From the NCBI RefSeq assembly GCF_003258515.1, contig NZ_QGEH01000001.1, positions 1,984,001-2,048,000 on the forward strand: a DNA stretch of 64,000 bases. Reading direction: 5' to 3'. Numbering within the stretch: position 1 is the stretch's first letter; every line of letters starts with the position of its first letter. The notes beneath the pieces were generated by a model, which did not search any database, had not been told where the DNA came from, and saw only the letters and a list, made by a program, of their open reading frames with translations. The DNA comes from Marinobacter bohaiensis. GTDB lineage: Bacteria > Pseudomonadota > Gammaproteobacteria > Pseudomonadales > Oleiphilaceae. Shown here piece after piece: positions 54,398 to 64,000 of the stretch. The position numbers and the translations under genes were made by a program.

Positions 54398-57300
54398 ATG
54401 AAAGTACGCAAACTTGCGGTTGCGCTGGCTCTGGTGGGAGGGCTCGGCTCAGGCGTCGCTAACGCGCTCGGGCTTGGAGAAGTGGAACTTCAGTCCTATC
54501 TCAATGAACCCCTCGACGCTCAAATCGAGCTGAGCAACAGCAGCGATCTGAGTCCCAACGAAGTCTTCGTCGACCTCGCTCCACCCCAGGTTTTTGAAAG
54601 GGTGGGTATCGATCGTGACTTTTTCCTTACCAATCTCAGTTTCAACGTGGTGACGGCTCCCAACGGCCAGCTTGTGGTCAATGTCACAAGCCGGCAGGCC
54701 GTTCGCGAGCCCTACCTCAACTTCCTGATCGAAGTGACCTGGCCCAGCGGCAAGCTCCTGCGCGAGTATTCCATGCTGCTGGATCCCCAGGTGTATGCCG
54801 ATCAGGTCGGTGAAACGCCGGCGCAGACCGTGCAGGCGCCGGCATCGCAACCGACCCGGAGCACGCAGGCACAGGCCAGCCCGCGCCAGGAGTCGGCCGC
54901 AACGGTCAGCCGCAGCAGTGGCTCGTCGTCGGCCCGGACGTTTGGCCCGACCGGCCCCTCCGACACCCTGTGGGGTATTGCCCAGCAGGTTCGTCCGGAT
55001 GCCAGCTACTCGCCGCAACAAGTCATGCTGGCGCTGCAGGATCTGAATCCTGATGCCTTCATCGACGGCAATATCAACCGGCTGAAGCGTGGCCAGGTGC
55101 TGCGTATTCCCTCGGCGGATCAGATCGAGGTGCGCAGTAACAGCCAGGCTGTCCAGGAAGTCATTGCGCAGAATAACGCATTCAAGCAGCCGCAACAGAG
55201 CGTCGACGCGACCGGTCAGCAGCCGGGAGCCGTGGCCTCCACGCCAGCGGACAGCGGTGACGAACTGCGTCTTGTAGCGGATAACGATGCCGTCAGCCCT
55301 GAAGAAGGCGCGGCCTCCGGCGGTGCTGACGGCGTCGCCGGCGGTGCCGAAGGTAGCACCGAAGTGGTGATGGAGCAGCTCGACAAGGCGCAGCGCGAGA
55401 ACGCGGATCTCAATTCCCGGGTTGAAGACCTCCAGTCCCAGCTTGAAACCATGCAGCGGCTGGTTGAACTGAAAAACGCCCAGTTGGCCGAGCTCCAGGC
55501 GCAAGCGGGTGACCAGCCGGCGAATGTGGGTGCAGGCCAGGACGGCGCCGCCCCGGCGGGCGATGCGGCTGCCGCAGCAGACGAGTCCGGTGAGATGCCG
55601 GAAGCAGACCCGCTTGCTGCCGGCGAAACAGCTCCGGCAGGTGAAGAGACTGCGGGCGACATGGCTGCCGAAGGCGAAACGGAGGCCATGCCGACGGCCA
55701 CCGGTGACGACGCGGCGACGACCGCGGAGTCGTCCTCCGACACCATGGCGGCCGACGATGAGATGACGGGTGATGCCCAGTCGAGTGAGCCTGCGGCACC
55801 GGTCGCCTCTGAACCGTCTGCGGCTGAGCCACAGGACGAAGAGCTAGCCCAGCAGCCAGCTGCAGCCGAGCCGGTCACTGAAGATGAAGGCTTCGTGGCG
55901 AGCCTCATGGACCAGTTCATGAACAACCGTCAGTACCAGATGGTCGGCGGTGGCGTGGCCATCCTGGCGCTGCTGCTGGTTGCCATGGCAGCCCGCCGGC
56001 GCTCCAGAGAGGAGCCGTCGCTGGAAGATGAACTGGACGCCGGGCACGGCGACGATGACACCCTGGATCTTGGCGGTGCCGCTGACCATGCCGACGAGGA
56101 GCGGGATGCACTGGCCGAAGCCGATGCCTATATGGCGTACGGGCGCACTGACCAGGCGTCCGAGGTGCTGGAGTCCGCCATTTCGCGCGAACCGAGCCGC
56201 AGCGACCTGCGACTGAAGCTGCTCGCCGTTTACGCTGAATCCGAGAATCGGGACGCGTTCGAGAAGCAGTTTGCCGAACTGGAGGCCCTGGACGACGAGT
56301 CGGCGATGGCCGAGGCGCAGGCGCTTCGCGGCAAGCTGGAAGAGGCTGAGGCCACGCCCAGCATCGACGATCTGGAATCCCAGCTGCGGTCCGGAAGTGC
56401 CGCTGAAGACAAGGACGAGGAAGATATTTTCGCTGGCTTCGAGTCGGATGATTCGACAGAAGCCGGTGAAGCCCGGACGGAGGACGAGTTCAGCGAAAGC
56501 GCGGATGATTTCTCCTTTGACACCCTGGACCTGGAAGAGGAACCGGTTGAGGAGAGCAAAGCGGCGGAATCCACGCCTGAAGAAGCAGGCGATGACGCCG
56601 CATCGGATTTCGATCTGACCGATCTGGGTCTGGACGATGATGAAGTGGCAGAGCCGACGACCGGCGAATCCCGGCCGGAGAGCGCGTCCGAGGATGATCT
56701 CGACTTCAACTTCAGCCTGGATGACGATCTGACTGAAGACGAGAAGAGCGTCGCCGACGCTGAAGAATCCCTTTCGGAAGACGATTTCGGCTCGCTTGAG
56801 CTGGACGATTCCCTGCTGGAAGGTGATCTCGACGATAAAGCCGAGGCGTCGACTTCCGACCGGGCCACCAGCGACGATGAGGCGCCGGCACTGGAAGAGG
56901 AGCCGGAGCTGGCCTCGGATGAGGACGGCGAGCTGGATGAGTCGTTCCTGGATGACCTCGACGCCGAACTTGAAAAGGTGGCCGGTGAAGAAGAGCTTGG
57001 CGAGAAAGCCGGCCAGGACGATGGCGACTCGGAAGATACGCTCGATGAGCTTGAGCTGGATGTTTCCGACGAGGATCTCGCCTTGATGGAAGAAGTGGCG
57101 GAATCGCCGGAGGAAGGTTCTGACGACGAACTCGGCGACTTGGAGATTCCGGAATTGGATGAGTCACTGGAGACCCGCGAAGACGATGAGTCGATCCCGA
57201 CAGCCGAGGAATCCGTCGAGGAAACCGACGCTGAGGAGATTCCAGAGCTGAGCGAGGCGGATGCGGGAAGCTCGGAGGCGTCCGACGAGAAGCGTTCATC

Positions 57301-57517
57301 CACCTCAATGGATTTTGATGAAGCGGCCCTGGACGACGAGGACGATTTCGATTTTCTTGCTGGAACCGATGAAGCGGCCACCAAGCTGGATCTGGCGCGC
57401 GCTTATATCGAGATGGGTGACGCCGACGGCGCCCGGGACATTCTGGAAGAGGTTTCCATTGAAGGGAGCGACGACCAGAAGACGGAAGCCAAGGATCTGC
57501 TCAAAAATCTGTCCTGA
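54398..57517 (+). CDS. fimV: FimV/HubP-type polar landmark protein
   Basis: FimV is an inner membrane protein that binds peptidoglycan and organises cell pole factors for type IV pili. The 1039-residue product has a signal peptide (about 1-23), an N-terminal domain starting LGLGEVELQSYLNEPLDAQIEL, a LysM-like segment at about 186-235, a coiled coil near 325-370, a transmembrane helix at about 513-532 (GGGVAILALLLVAMAA), and a cytoplasmic part that is extremely acidic. A TPR-like stretch at about 560-610 and a C-terminal FimV helix pair (KLDLARAYIEMGDADGARDILEEV, about 990) complete the family layout. The order asd-fimV-truA matches Pseudomonas. Confidence 0.95.
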   Translation: MKVRKLAVALALVGGLGSGVANALGLGEVELQSYLNEPLDAQIELSNSSDLSPNEVFVDLAPPQVFERVGIDRDFFLTNLSFNVVTAPNGQLVVNVTSRQAVREPYLNFLIEVTWPSGKLLREYSMLLDPQVYADQVGETPAQTVQAPASQPTRSTQAQASPRQESAATVSRSSGSSSARTFGPTGPSDTLWGIAQQVRPDASYSPQQVMLALQDLNPDAFIDGNINRLKRGQVLRIPSADQIEVRSNSQAVQEVIAQNNAFKQPQQSVDATGQQPGAVASTPADSGDELRLVADNDAVSPEEGAASGGADGVAGGAEGSTEVVMEQLDKAQRENADLNSRVEDLQSQLETMQRLVELKNAQLAELQAQAGDQPANVGAGQDGAAPAGDAAAAADESGEMPEADPLAAGETAPAGEETAGDMAAEGETEAMPTATGDDAATTAESSSDTMAADDEMTGDAQSSEPAAPVASEPSAAEPQDEELAQQPAAAEPVTEDEGFVASLMDQFMNNRQYQMVGGGVAILALLLVAMAARRRSREEPSLEDELDAGHGDDDTLDLGGAADHADEERDALAEADAYMAYGRTDQASEVLESAISREPSRSDLRLKLLAVYAESENRDAFEKQFAELEALDDESAMAEAQALRGKLEEAEATPSIDDLESQLRSGSAAEDKDEEDIFAGFESDDSTEAGEARTEDEFSESADDFSFDTLDLEEEPVEESKAAESTPEEAGDDAASDFDLTDLGLDDDEVAEPTTGESRPESASEDDLDFNFSLDDDLTEDEKSVADAEESLSEDDFGSLELDDSLLEGDLDDKAEASTSDRATSDDEAPALEEEPELASDEDGELDESFLDDLDAELEKVAGEEELGEKAGQDDGDSEDTLDELELDVSDEDLALMEEVAESPEEGSDDELGDLEIPELDESLETREDDESIPTAEESVEETDAEEIPELSEADAGSSEASDEKRSSTSMDFDEAALDDEDDFDFLAGTDEAATKLDLARAYIEMGDADGARDILEEVSIEGSDDQKTEAKDLLKNLS

Positions 57518-57561
57518 TCCGTTATACTGGGCGCATTGCTAAACCAGCGCCTGATTGAGAG

Positions 57562-57596
57562 CGCCGGAAGTGGTTTCACTTCCGGCGTTTTCGTTT
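57562..57596 (+). terminator. Terminator between fimV and truA
   Basis: CGCCGGAAGTG (57562-57572) and CACTTCCGGCG (57577-57587) form a perfect 11-bp stem with a four-base loop, followed by TTTTCGTTT. It ends or attenuates transcription from fimV. It lies before the preferred truA start. Confidence 0.85.
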
Positions 57597-57626
57597 CCGG
57601 ATCAGCATCAAGCGGAAGAGTCCACC

Positions 57627-58532
57627 TTGCATCCCTCGTTCACAACCTTTGATCAGGCAGCGCCGATCGGCGATGGTCGCGTTGCTCTGCTGTTTGAATA
57701 CGACGGTGCCGCCTTTCACGGCTGGCAATACCAGAAAAGCGGCGTTCCATCGGTTCAGGGGCACCTCCAGGAGGCGGTGTCCAGGGTGGCCAATCATCCG
57801 GTCGACCTGATCTGTGCCGGACGCACCGACGCCGGCGTCCATGCCACCGCCCAGGTGGTGCATTTCGAAACGCCGTCGGTGCGCACCTTCCGTTCCTGGA
57901 TCATGGGCATCAATACGGCGTTGCCGGGCGACATTGCGGTGCGCTGGGCCGGGAAGATGGCCGACGATTTTCACGCGCGCTTCAGCGCCGTCAGCCGACG
58001 CTATCGCTACGTCATTCACAATCACCCCGTTCGCCCCGGGCTGCTGCGCAAACACGTCAGCTGGACGTTTCGCCCGCTGGATGCGGAGCGCATGCACGAG
58101 GCTGCGCAGGCGCTGGTCGGCGAGCAAGACTTCAGTTCGTTTCGGGCGGCAGGGTGTCAATCGCGTACGCCGCACCGGAACCTGCATTTCATCCGGGTCA
58201 GCCGTCACGGCGACTATGTGGTGATCGACATCCAGGCCAACGCGTTCCTGCATCATATGGTCCGAAACATCGCCGGTGCGTTGATGGCGGTGGGCAACGG
58301 CAAGCAGCGACCGGAATGGATTCGTGAGATACTGGCGCGGAAGGACAGGCGACAGGCGGATATTACCGCGCCGGCTTATGGGCTGTATCTGGTGAACGTC
58401 GGTTATCCGGCGGACGCCGGTATCCCGTCCGAGGCGCCGGGGCCAGACTTCATGCAGCCCTGGTTCTCCGACGAACAGCAGGCCCTGGTTGAAGGACCCG
58501 AATTCCAGCGACATCAGAGCGAGGTGTCATGA
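57627..58532 (+). CDS. truA: tRNA pseudouridine(38-40) synthase TruA
   Basis: TruA makes pseudouridine in the anticodon stem-loop of tRNAs. The 301-residue product shows [13 protein letters not shown], the catalytic aspartate in [18 protein letters not shown], and [11 protein letters not shown] in the C-terminal domain. A start at 57555 would put a strong terminator inside the coding sequence, so a TTG at 57627, preceded by GCGGAAGAG, is preferred. Its stop overlaps the trpF ATG by four bases. The initiation codon remains uncertain. Confidence 0.93.
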   Translation: MHPSFTTFDQAAPIGDGRVALLFEYDGAAFHGWQYQKSGVPSVQGHLQEAVSRVANHPVDLICAGRTDAGVHATAQVVHFETPSVRTFRSWIMGINTALPGDIAVRWAGKMADDFHARFSAVSRRYRYVIHNHPVRPGLLRKHVSWTFRPLDAERMHEAAQALVGEQDFSSFRAAGCQSRTPHRNLHFIRVSRHGDYVVIDIQANAFLHHMVRNIAGALMAVGNGKQRPEWIREILARKDRRQADITAPAYGLYLVNVGYPADAGIPSEAPGPDFMQPWFSDEQQALVEGPEFQRHQSEVS

Positions 58533-59158
58533 GGACCCGCATTAAAATCTGTGGACTGACCCGGCCGGATCAGGCGGCTAGCGCCGTTGAAGCCGGTGCC
58601 GACGCGATTGGTGTGGTGTTCTATCCGCCCAGTCCGCGTTCGGTGGATATCGGGCAGGCGCGGGAGCTTTTGGCGGCGTTGCCGCCGTTTGTAGAGACCG
58701 TGGGGCTGTTTGTGAATCCGGAAGCGGACTGGGTGCGCCGGGTGTTGGACGAGACCGGTATCAGCCTGTTGCAGTTTCACGGCGATGAAACCCCGGCTTT
58801 CTGTCAGCAGTTCGGTCGTCGCTGGATCAAGGCGGTTCGGGTGCAGACTCGTGAAGATATCGAGTCCGCCTACGAACGTTTTTCCGAGGCATCGGGATTG
58901 CTCGTCGATGCGTATGATCCCAACAGGTATGGCGGGACAGGGCAGACCTTTGACTGGACGCTGATCCCTGAAAACCGCCCCAAACCCTTGATATTGGCCG
59001 GTGGTCTGAACTCTGCTAACGTAACGGCCGCGGTAGCGGCGGTACGGCCCTGGGCTGTGGACGTCAGTGGTGGGGTCGAGAGCGACAAGGGCATCAAGGA
59101 CCCGGCCCGCGTGATTGAATTTATCAGAGAGGTGAATCGTGTCGGTAAAGCTGACTGA
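58529..59158 (+). CDS. trpF: Phosphoribosylanthranilate isomerase
   Basis: TrpF carries out the Amadori rearrangement step in tryptophan synthesis. The 209-residue TIM-barrel protein has the [11 protein letters not shown] motif with the catalytic cysteine, the [12 protein letters not shown] loop, and the catalytic aspartate in LLVDAYD. The ATG overlaps truA by four bases; trpB starts within its last 20 bases. This monofunctional form matches Pseudomonas rather than the TrpC-TrpF fusion of enterics. Confidence 0.96.
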   Translation: MRTRIKICGLTRPDQAASAVEAGADAIGVVFYPPSPRSVDIGQARELLAALPPFVETVGLFVNPEADWVRRVLDETGISLLQFHGDETPAFCQQFGRRWIKAVRVQTREDIESAYERFSEASGLLVDAYDPNRYGGTGQTFDWTLIPENRPKPLILAGGLNSANVTAAVAAVRPWAVDVSGGVESDKGIKDPARVIEFIREVNRVGKAD

Positions 59159-60359
59159 AGACATGCTCCGAGACCTCCCGGACACCCGGGGGCATTTTGG
59201 CGCGTACGGTGGCCGTTTCGTGTCCGAAACCCTGATGGACTCGCTGATGCAGCTGGAGACCGAGTACCTCAAGCTGCGCAACGATCCGGACTTCATCGCC
59301 AAGTTTGACAAGGACCTGGCGGACTATGTTGGCCGCCCAAGCCCGCTATATTTCGCCGAACGGCTCACCCGTGAGGCCGGTGGCGCCCAGATCTGGCTCA
59401 AGCGCGAGGACCTTAATCATACCGGCGCCCACAAGGTGAACAACACGATCGGGCAGGCGCTGCTGGCCAGTTTTCTGGGTAAGAAGCGGGTGATTGCCGA
59501 GACCGGCGCAGGCCAGCATGGCGTGGCCACGGCCACCGTCTGCGCCCGCCTGGGCCTGGAATGTCACGTTTTCATGGGTGAGGAGGACGTGCGTCGCCAG
59601 GCGTTGAACGTCTACCGCATGAAGTTGCTGGGCGCTGAAGTGCACGCCGTCTCCAGCGGCACCAAGACCCTCAAGGACGCCATGAACGAAGCCATGCGCG
59701 ACTGGGTCACCAACGTCGATGATACCTTCTACATCATTGGGACGGTGGCCGGTCCGCACCCGTACCCGATGCTGGTACGCGACTTCCAGTCGGTTATCGG
59801 GCGCGAAACCCGCCGCCAGTCCATGGACCAGGCCGGTCGTTTGCCGGATGCGCTGGTCGCGTGTGTCGGCGGTGGTTCGAATGCCATTGGTCTGTTCCAT
59901 CCCTTCCTGCTGGATGAGTCCGTTGCCATGTACGGCGTCGAGGCCGGCGGCCTGGGGCTGGATTCCGGTCAGCACGCCGCGCCTTTGACCAGTGGCCGTC
60001 CGGGTGTTCTGCATGGCAACCGCACTTACCTGATGGAAGACGAGAATGGGCAGATTGCCGGTACCCATTCGGTCAGCGCCGGGCTGGACTATCCGGGCGT
60101 GGGTCCGGAGCACAGCTGGCTCAAGGACGTGGGTCGTGCACAGTACGTCGCGGTCACCGATGACGAAGCCCTGGACGGGTTCCGCAAACTGACCCGGGTG
60201 GAAGGCATTATGCCGGCCCTGGAAAGCGCCCACGCCGTGGCCTACGGTGTGAAGCTGGCGGCTTCCATGGACAAGGATCAGATGATTGTCATTAACGTAT
60301 CCGGTCGTGGCGACAAGGATATCCATACCATCGCCGAGCTGGACGGAATCGAGATTTAA
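59139..60359 (+). CDS. trpB: Tryptophan synthase beta chain
   Basis: TrpB condenses indole with serine using pyridoxal phosphate. The 406-residue product has the PLP lysine in HTGAHKVNN, the [10 protein letters not shown] motif, and the phosphate-binding [10 protein letters not shown]. Start is GTG at 59139, 20 bases inside trpF. trpA follows after 17 bases. In Pseudomonas trpBA usually sits elsewhere with TrpI; here it is inside the trpF-accD block. Confidence 0.97.
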   Translation: MSVKLTEDMLRDLPDTRGHFGAYGGRFVSETLMDSLMQLETEYLKLRNDPDFIAKFDKDLADYVGRPSPLYFAERLTREAGGAQIWLKREDLNHTGAHKVNNTIGQALLASFLGKKRVIAETGAGQHGVATATVCARLGLECHVFMGEEDVRRQALNVYRMKLLGAEVHAVSSGTKTLKDAMNEAMRDWVTNVDDTFYIIGTVAGPHPYPMLVRDFQSVIGRETRRQSMDQAGRLPDALVACVGGGSNAIGLFHPFLLDESVAMYGVEAGGLGLDSGQHAAPLTSGRPGVLHGNRTYLMEDENGQIAGTHSVSAGLDYPGVGPEHSWLKDVGRAQYVAVTDDEALDGFRKLTRVEGIMPALESAHAVAYGVKLAASMDKDQMIVINVSGRGDKDIHTIAELDGIEI

Positions 60360-60376
60360 GGGAGTCGGTAAGCCGC

Positions 60377-61189
60377 ATGAGTCGTATTGAGACAGTCCTG
60401 CAGAAACTCAAGGGCCAGGGCCGCAAGGCGCTGATTCCGTACATTACCGCCGGGGATCCGCATCCCGACCACACCGTGGAGCTGATGCACGCCCTGGTTG
60501 CCGCCGGAGCCGATATTATCGAGCTGGGCGTTCCTTTCTCAGACCCCATGGCCGACGGCCCAGTCATCCAGCTGGCGTGCGAGCGAGCCCTGGTCCACGG
60601 CACCTCGCTGCGTCAGGTCATTGGCATGGTGAAGACCTTCCGCGAGCAGGACCCGGACACCCCGGTCGTGTTGATGGGTTATCTCAACCCGGTGGAAGCC
60701 ATGGGCTACGATGCGTTCACCGAGGCCGCACGGGATGCCGGCGTGGATGGTGTGCTGACGGTCGACCTGCCGCCGGAAGAGGCGGATGATGTGGCACCGC
60801 TGTTCGCCAGGGCCGGGCTTGATCCGATCTTCCTGCTGGCGCCGACCACCACCGAAGATCGTATCCGCGCCATCAGTGAGCACAGTTCCGGCTATGTCTA
60901 CTATGTTTCCTTTAAGGGCGTAACGGGCGCGTCACGTATCGACGTGGCCGACGTGGCCGAGAAGGTCAATCGTATCCATTCGCTGACGGCGGTGCCGGTT
61001 GGCGTTGGCTTCGGTATTCGCGACGCACAGACGGCCGCGGCTGTGGGGCGGGTATCCGATGGTGTAATTGTGGGAAGCGTCCTGGTGGATACAATTGCCA
61101 AAAATCAGGAAGACATCGACGCCCTCAAGGCGGCGTTGACGCAACTTCTGAAACCGATGCGTGAAGCGCTGGACGAGCTGGCCTCCTGA
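60377..61189 (+). CDS. trpA: Tryptophan synthase alpha chain
   Basis: TrpA cleaves indole-3-glycerol phosphate to give indole to TrpB through a tunnel. The 270-residue product has the catalytic glutamate in [16 protein letters not shown] and the aspartate in [10 protein letters not shown], with VGFGIRDA and the phosphate site [14 protein letters not shown] precedes the ATG. It is 17 bases after trpB and 54 bases before accD. Confidence 0.97.
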   Translation: MSRIETVLQKLKGQGRKALIPYITAGDPHPDHTVELMHALVAAGADIIELGVPFSDPMADGPVIQLACERALVHGTSLRQVIGMVKTFREQDPDTPVVLMGYLNPVEAMGYDAFTEAARDAGVDGVLTVDLPPEEADDVAPLFARAGLDPIFLLAPTTTEDRIRAISEHSSGYVYYVSFKGVTGASRIDVADVAEKVNRIHSLTAVPVGVGFGIRDAQTAAAVGRVSDGVIVGSVLVDTIAKNQEDIDALKAALTQLLKPMREALDELAS

Positions 61190-61243
61190 AGCTGCAAAAA
61201 CCGGCCGCGCTCGCAGAACAGGACAGACTAACAGGAAGACATC

Positions 61244-62173
61244 ATGAGTAACTGGCTGGACAAGATCATGCCGAGCATGATTCGCTCGGACTCCAAGCAG
61301 CGGACGAGCGTTCCCGAAGGCCTCTGGAAAAAATGCCCCAAGTGCGGCGCTTTCCTCTACAAGCCAGAACTCGACAAGAACCTGGATGTCTGCCCGAAGT
61401 GCGAACACCACCTGAGGGTGTCCGCACGTCGCCGGCTGGACATCTTCCTGGATCCCGATGGGCGCGACGAGATCGGCGCTGATCTGGAACCCTGGGATCG
61501 CCTGAAGTTCAAGGACAGCAAACGCTACAAGGACCGTCTGGCCCAGGCGCAGAAGGGCACCAGGGAGAACGATGCGCTTGTCGCCATGCGTGGTCGCACG
61601 CTGGGTCTGCCGGTGGTCGCCTGCGCCTTCGAATTCAACTTCATGGGCGGCTCCATGGGGCAGGTGGTGGGCGAAAAGTTCGTCCAGGCCGTGAATGTGT
61701 CCCTGGAGGAGCGTATTCCTCTGGTGTGTTTCTCCGCCAGTGGTGGCGCCCGTATGCAGGAAGCCATCCTGTCGCTGATGCAGATGGCGAAAACCGCCGC
61801 GGCCCTGGAGCGCCTGAAGCAGGAAGGTATTCCCTTTATTTCCGTGCTCACCGACCCGGTTTTCGGTGGCGTGTCCGCCAGTCTGGCCATGCTGGGCGAC
61901 CTGAATGTGGCCGAGCCTTACGCCCTGATCGGCTTCGCCGGCCCGCGGGTAATCGAGCAGACCGTGCGTGAAAAGCTTCCGGAAGGCTTCCAGCGCAGTG
62001 AGTTCCTGCTTGAACACGGGGCCATCGACATGATCGTTGGGCGCCACGATATGCGTTACCGCCTGGCCAGCGTGCTGGCCAAGTTCACGGGCCAGGAGGC
62101 GCCGCAGCCTGATCCGGAGCGCGAGCCAGAGCCGGGTGAAGAGACTGAAATCCCCGATGCCCCGAGCGCCTGA
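61244..62173 (+). CDS. accD: Acetyl-CoA carboxylase carboxyltransferase subunit beta
   Basis: AccD with AccA transfers carboxyl from biotin to acetyl-CoA to make malonyl-CoA. The 309-residue product has a zinc finger (C31, C34, C50, C53), the [12 protein letters not shown] motif and the carboxyltransferase oxyanion segments [12 protein letters not shown] and [20 protein letters not shown] precedes the ATG. Its end overlaps folC by 17 bases. The order truA-trpF-accD-folC is conserved. Confidence 0.97.
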   Translation: MSNWLDKIMPSMIRSDSKQRTSVPEGLWKKCPKCGAFLYKPELDKNLDVCPKCEHHLRVSARRRLDIFLDPDGRDEIGADLEPWDRLKFKDSKRYKDRLAQAQKGTRENDALVAMRGRTLGLPVVACAFEFNFMGGSMGQVVGEKFVQAVNVSLEERIPLVCFSASGGARMQEAILSLMQMAKTAAALERLKQEGIPFISVLTDPVFGGVSASLAMLGDLNVAEPYALIGFAGPRVIEQTVREKLPEGFQRSEFLLEHGAIDMIVGRHDMRYRLASVLAKFTGQEAPQPDPEREPEPGEETEIPDAPSA

Positions 62174-63419
62174 ATCCGGAGCCACTGTCAACGAGTGGCT
62201 CGCCTACCTCGAAGCACTGCATCCCAAGGACATCGATCTGGGGCTGGACCGGGTACTCCTGGTCCTGCGCCGGCTCTTTCCGCGTCACCCCGGTGCAAGG
62301 ATCGTTACGATCGGCGGAACCAACGGCAAGGGCACGACGGTCGCAGCACTGGAGCGCCTTTTACTGTCCCGCGGGCGCTCTGTGGGTGCCTACACATCGC
62401 CGCATCTGCAGGTCTATAACGAACGCGTCCGGCTCAACGGTCTGGACATCGATGACGCCTCCCTGGTGGACGCCTTCGAGCGTGTGGAGGCGGCCCGCCG
62501 GGGCGTCTCGCTGACTTATTTCGAGTTCGGCACCCTGGCGGCGTTCGTTGCCTTCGGAAAGGCAGGCGTCGAGGACTGGCTGCTGGAAGTCGGTCTGGGC
62601 GGGCGCCTGGACGCCGTCAATGTGCTGGATGCCGACCTGGCCATCATCACCTCCGTCGACCTGGATCACACCGCCTGGCTGGGCGACGACCGCGAGCAGA
62701 TCGGCTTCGAGAAAGCGGGCATCCTGCGATTTGGTCAGGATGCGATCTACGCCGAGTCTAATCCGCCGCGCTCTGTGCTGCAGCAGGCAGCGGCGCAGAA
62801 GGTCAGGTTTCGCCGCCTGGGCGAAGACTACCGGATTGATCGCAACACCGATGGCAGGGCCTGCGTGGTCACCGATGACTGGCGCGTGACGCTGCCGGAG
62901 GGTGGCTTGCCGGTAGGGAGTCTGGCGGCGGCGGTCCAGGGGTTCCGGATACTCGAGCCGGACGTTGCTGAAGAAGCGATTGCCCAGGCGCTGGAACAGG
63001 TAGCCGTGCCGGGCCGTTTTGAGACATTGCAATCGTCACCGAGGGTGATCGTGGATGTTGGTCACAACCCCCATGCCGCACGCTGGCTCCGGGAGCAGAT
63101 CGCGAAACTGGGTGTCTCGGGTCAGGTGAGGGCGGTGTATGCCTGCCTGGAAGACAAGGATTCCGCTGGCGTGGTGTCCGCCGTCTCATCCGTTATCGGC
63201 ACCTGGTATCTGGCCCCACTGACGGTTCCCCGAGGATTGGATCTGCCAGGGCTTGAGCGCCGCCTTGAGGCGGTTCTGGCCGGACACGACCGGGTTCGTG
63301 GTTGCCCGTCGGTCAGTGCCGCCATCGACGCCGCCATCGCTGACGCCGATCCGGCGGACGTTGTCGTCGTCTTCGGCTCTTTCTTTACCGTTGCCGAGGC
63401 GCGACAGCACCTGGGCTGA
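62157..63419 (+). CDS. folC: Bifunctional dihydrofolate/folylpolyglutamate synthase
   Basis: FolC joins glutamate to dihydropteroate and extends the polyglutamate tail of folates. The 420-residue product has the P-loop [31 protein letters not shown], and [16 protein letters not shown], with HNPHAARW in the C-terminal domain. The ATG at 62157 ([15 protein letters not shown]) overlaps accD by 17 bases; the longer frame from 62037 lies inside accD. dedD follows at 128 bases. Confidence 0.95.
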   Translation: MPRAPESGATVNEWLAYLEALHPKDIDLGLDRVLLVLRRLFPRHPGARIVTIGGTNGKGTTVAALERLLLSRGRSVGAYTSPHLQVYNERVRLNGLDIDDASLVDAFERVEAARRGVSLTYFEFGTLAAFVAFGKAGVEDWLLEVGLGGRLDAVNVLDADLAIITSVDLDHTAWLGDDREQIGFEKAGILRFGQDAIYAESNPPRSVLQQAAAQKVRFRRLGEDYRIDRNTDGRACVVTDDWRVTLPEGGLPVGSLAAAVQGFRILEPDVAEEAIAQALEQVAVPGRFETLQSSPRVIVDVGHNPHAARWLREQIAKLGVSGQVRAVYACLEDKDSAGVVSAVSSVIGTWYLAPLTVPRGLDLPGLERRLEAVLAGHDRVRGCPSVSAAIDAAIADADPADVVVVFGSFFTVAEARQHLG

Positions 63420-63546
63420 GCGGATCTGTCCTGAAGGTGTACCCATTCCTTAAAGTTACTTCATGCTCCCGGCAGCCCTTTGTGTTCGGTCGCCGCGGGC
63501 GTTAGTATCCGGTCAGACTCTTGGCGAATACAGAGGATCGCTTCCT

Positions 63547-64000
63547 GTGGATGGACTCAAACAGCGTATCGTTGGCGCACTGGTATTGATTTCCCTGGCT
63601 GTTATCTTTGTCCCGATGCTGTTCGACGAGCCGCATACAGAGCGAACCACCCGAACCATCGACCTGCCGGAAGAACCGGCCTTTCCTGCCGTTGAAATGA
63701 ACGATGCCCAGGGCGATGCCGAGCCCTCCGGCACCGGTGGAGCCATCGCCAATGGCGGCTCCGATTCCGGTAACTCGCAAGGTTACACCATCGAAGAGTC
63801 GGCGCCGGTGGTTGAGTCGCCCCAATCCCCGTCGGAGGAACCCGCTTCCGGAACCGCCGAGAGCGTTGCAGCGGCACCGGAACCGGAACCTGCTCCCGAA
63901 CCGGAGCCAGTGGAGCGCCAGGAGGAGGCGCCGGCTGCCGCGGCGGCCAGCCAGGCCGAGCCAGCCGAGCCGGAACCGGCCGACAAAGCCAATTATCAGC
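63547..64000 (+). CDS. dedD: SPOR-type cell division protein DedD (3' end outside window)
   Basis: The frame begins with GTG at 63547 and runs off the window after 151 codons. The N-terminus MDGLKQRIVGALVLISLAVIFVPMLFDEP has the short cytoplasmic head and single membrane helix of DedD. A Pro/Glu/Ala-rich periplasmic linker follows; the SPOR domain that binds denuded peptidoglycan at the septum should lie beyond the edge. GAGG lies 10 bases upstream. Position after folC matches the folC-dedD-cvpA-purF order. Confidence 0.88.
   Translation, partial: MDGLKQRIVGALVLISLAVIFVPMLFDEPHTERTTRTIDLPEEPAFPAVEMNDAQGDAEPSGTGGAIANGGSDSGNSQGYTIEESAPVVESPQSPSEEPASGTAESVAAAPEPEPAPEPEPVERQEEAPAAAAASQAEPAEPEPADKANYQ

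Noticed and set aside
59346-60326. Long minus-strand open frame antisense to trpB
   Set aside because: High G+C coding DNA often leaves open antisense frames. The product is histidine- and glutamine-rich and unlike known families.
63551-63600. ATG at 63551 as the dedD start
   Set aside because: It is in another frame. The GTG at 63547 gives the family N-terminus MDGLKQRIVGAL.

Overview
The window is chromosomal DNA from a gammaproteobacterium, high in G+C, densely coded and uniform in composition. I place it near Marinobacter or another marine relative of Pseudomonas. The placement rests on Pseudomonas-type gene order: fadE / 4.5S RNA / dnaX / ybaB / recR; phaJ / fadD / hrpA / FabH-like; holB / pilZ; and lysR / leuC / leuD / leuB / asd / fimV / truA / trpF / accD / folC / dedD. 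It differs from the Pseudomonas order as I know it because trpBA lies between trpF and accD. An FilA-like (DUF6160) protein and very acidic tails on several envelope proteins also suggest a marine or halotolerant host. This is inference from gene content; no 16S gene is present. I saw no tRNA, rRNA, insertion sequence, prophage or CRISPR array.

Layout. 1-7243: the end of fadE, a 2-oxoglutarate hydroxylase, the SRP RNA, dnaX-ybaB-recR, then a tight chain rnd-ycgL-ycgN-membrane protein. 7340-12132: a large membrane-anchored von Willebrand (VWA) protein, a MoxR-type AAA+ ATPase and a CoxE-like VWA protein, the least understood block here. 12133-21204: a lipid block (phaJ, fadD, FabH-like synthase, thioesterase) with hrpA inside it. 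21323-26966: mlaA, the gspA-gspB pair and dinG. 27237-33655: a MalT-like regulator, a TauE-type exporter, cysB, cysH and thrH, a sulfur-linked group. 33684-40747: pabB, three secreted proteins of unknown or poorly known role, and a DUF58-transglutaminase pair. 40769-48554: holB, pilZ, a hydrolase / DUF4892 / patatin run, prmB, aroC and an MFS carrier. 48551-64000: leucine, aspartate-family and tryptophan biosynthesis with fimV, truA, accD, folC and the start of dedD.

How it works together. Most genes are core metabolism and replication or repair: polymerase III subunits at both dnaX and holB, RecR, DinG, HrpA, fatty acid activation, sulfate assimilation, chorismate and tryptophan synthesis, and folate synthesis. 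Cell-envelope functions recur: MlaA, GspAB, PilZ, FimV, TgpA and DedD. The best candidates for something undescribed are the VWA/MoxR/CoxE block with its integral-membrane neighbour, a possible small RNA at about 12233-12350 on the minus strand, and the DUF58-tgpA pair that lacks its usual MoxR partner and is preceded by a tandem repeat over its ribosome binding region. Many starts were moved inward from the longest open frame using ribosome binding sites, family N-termini or 4-base overlaps; these choices are stated in each entry.
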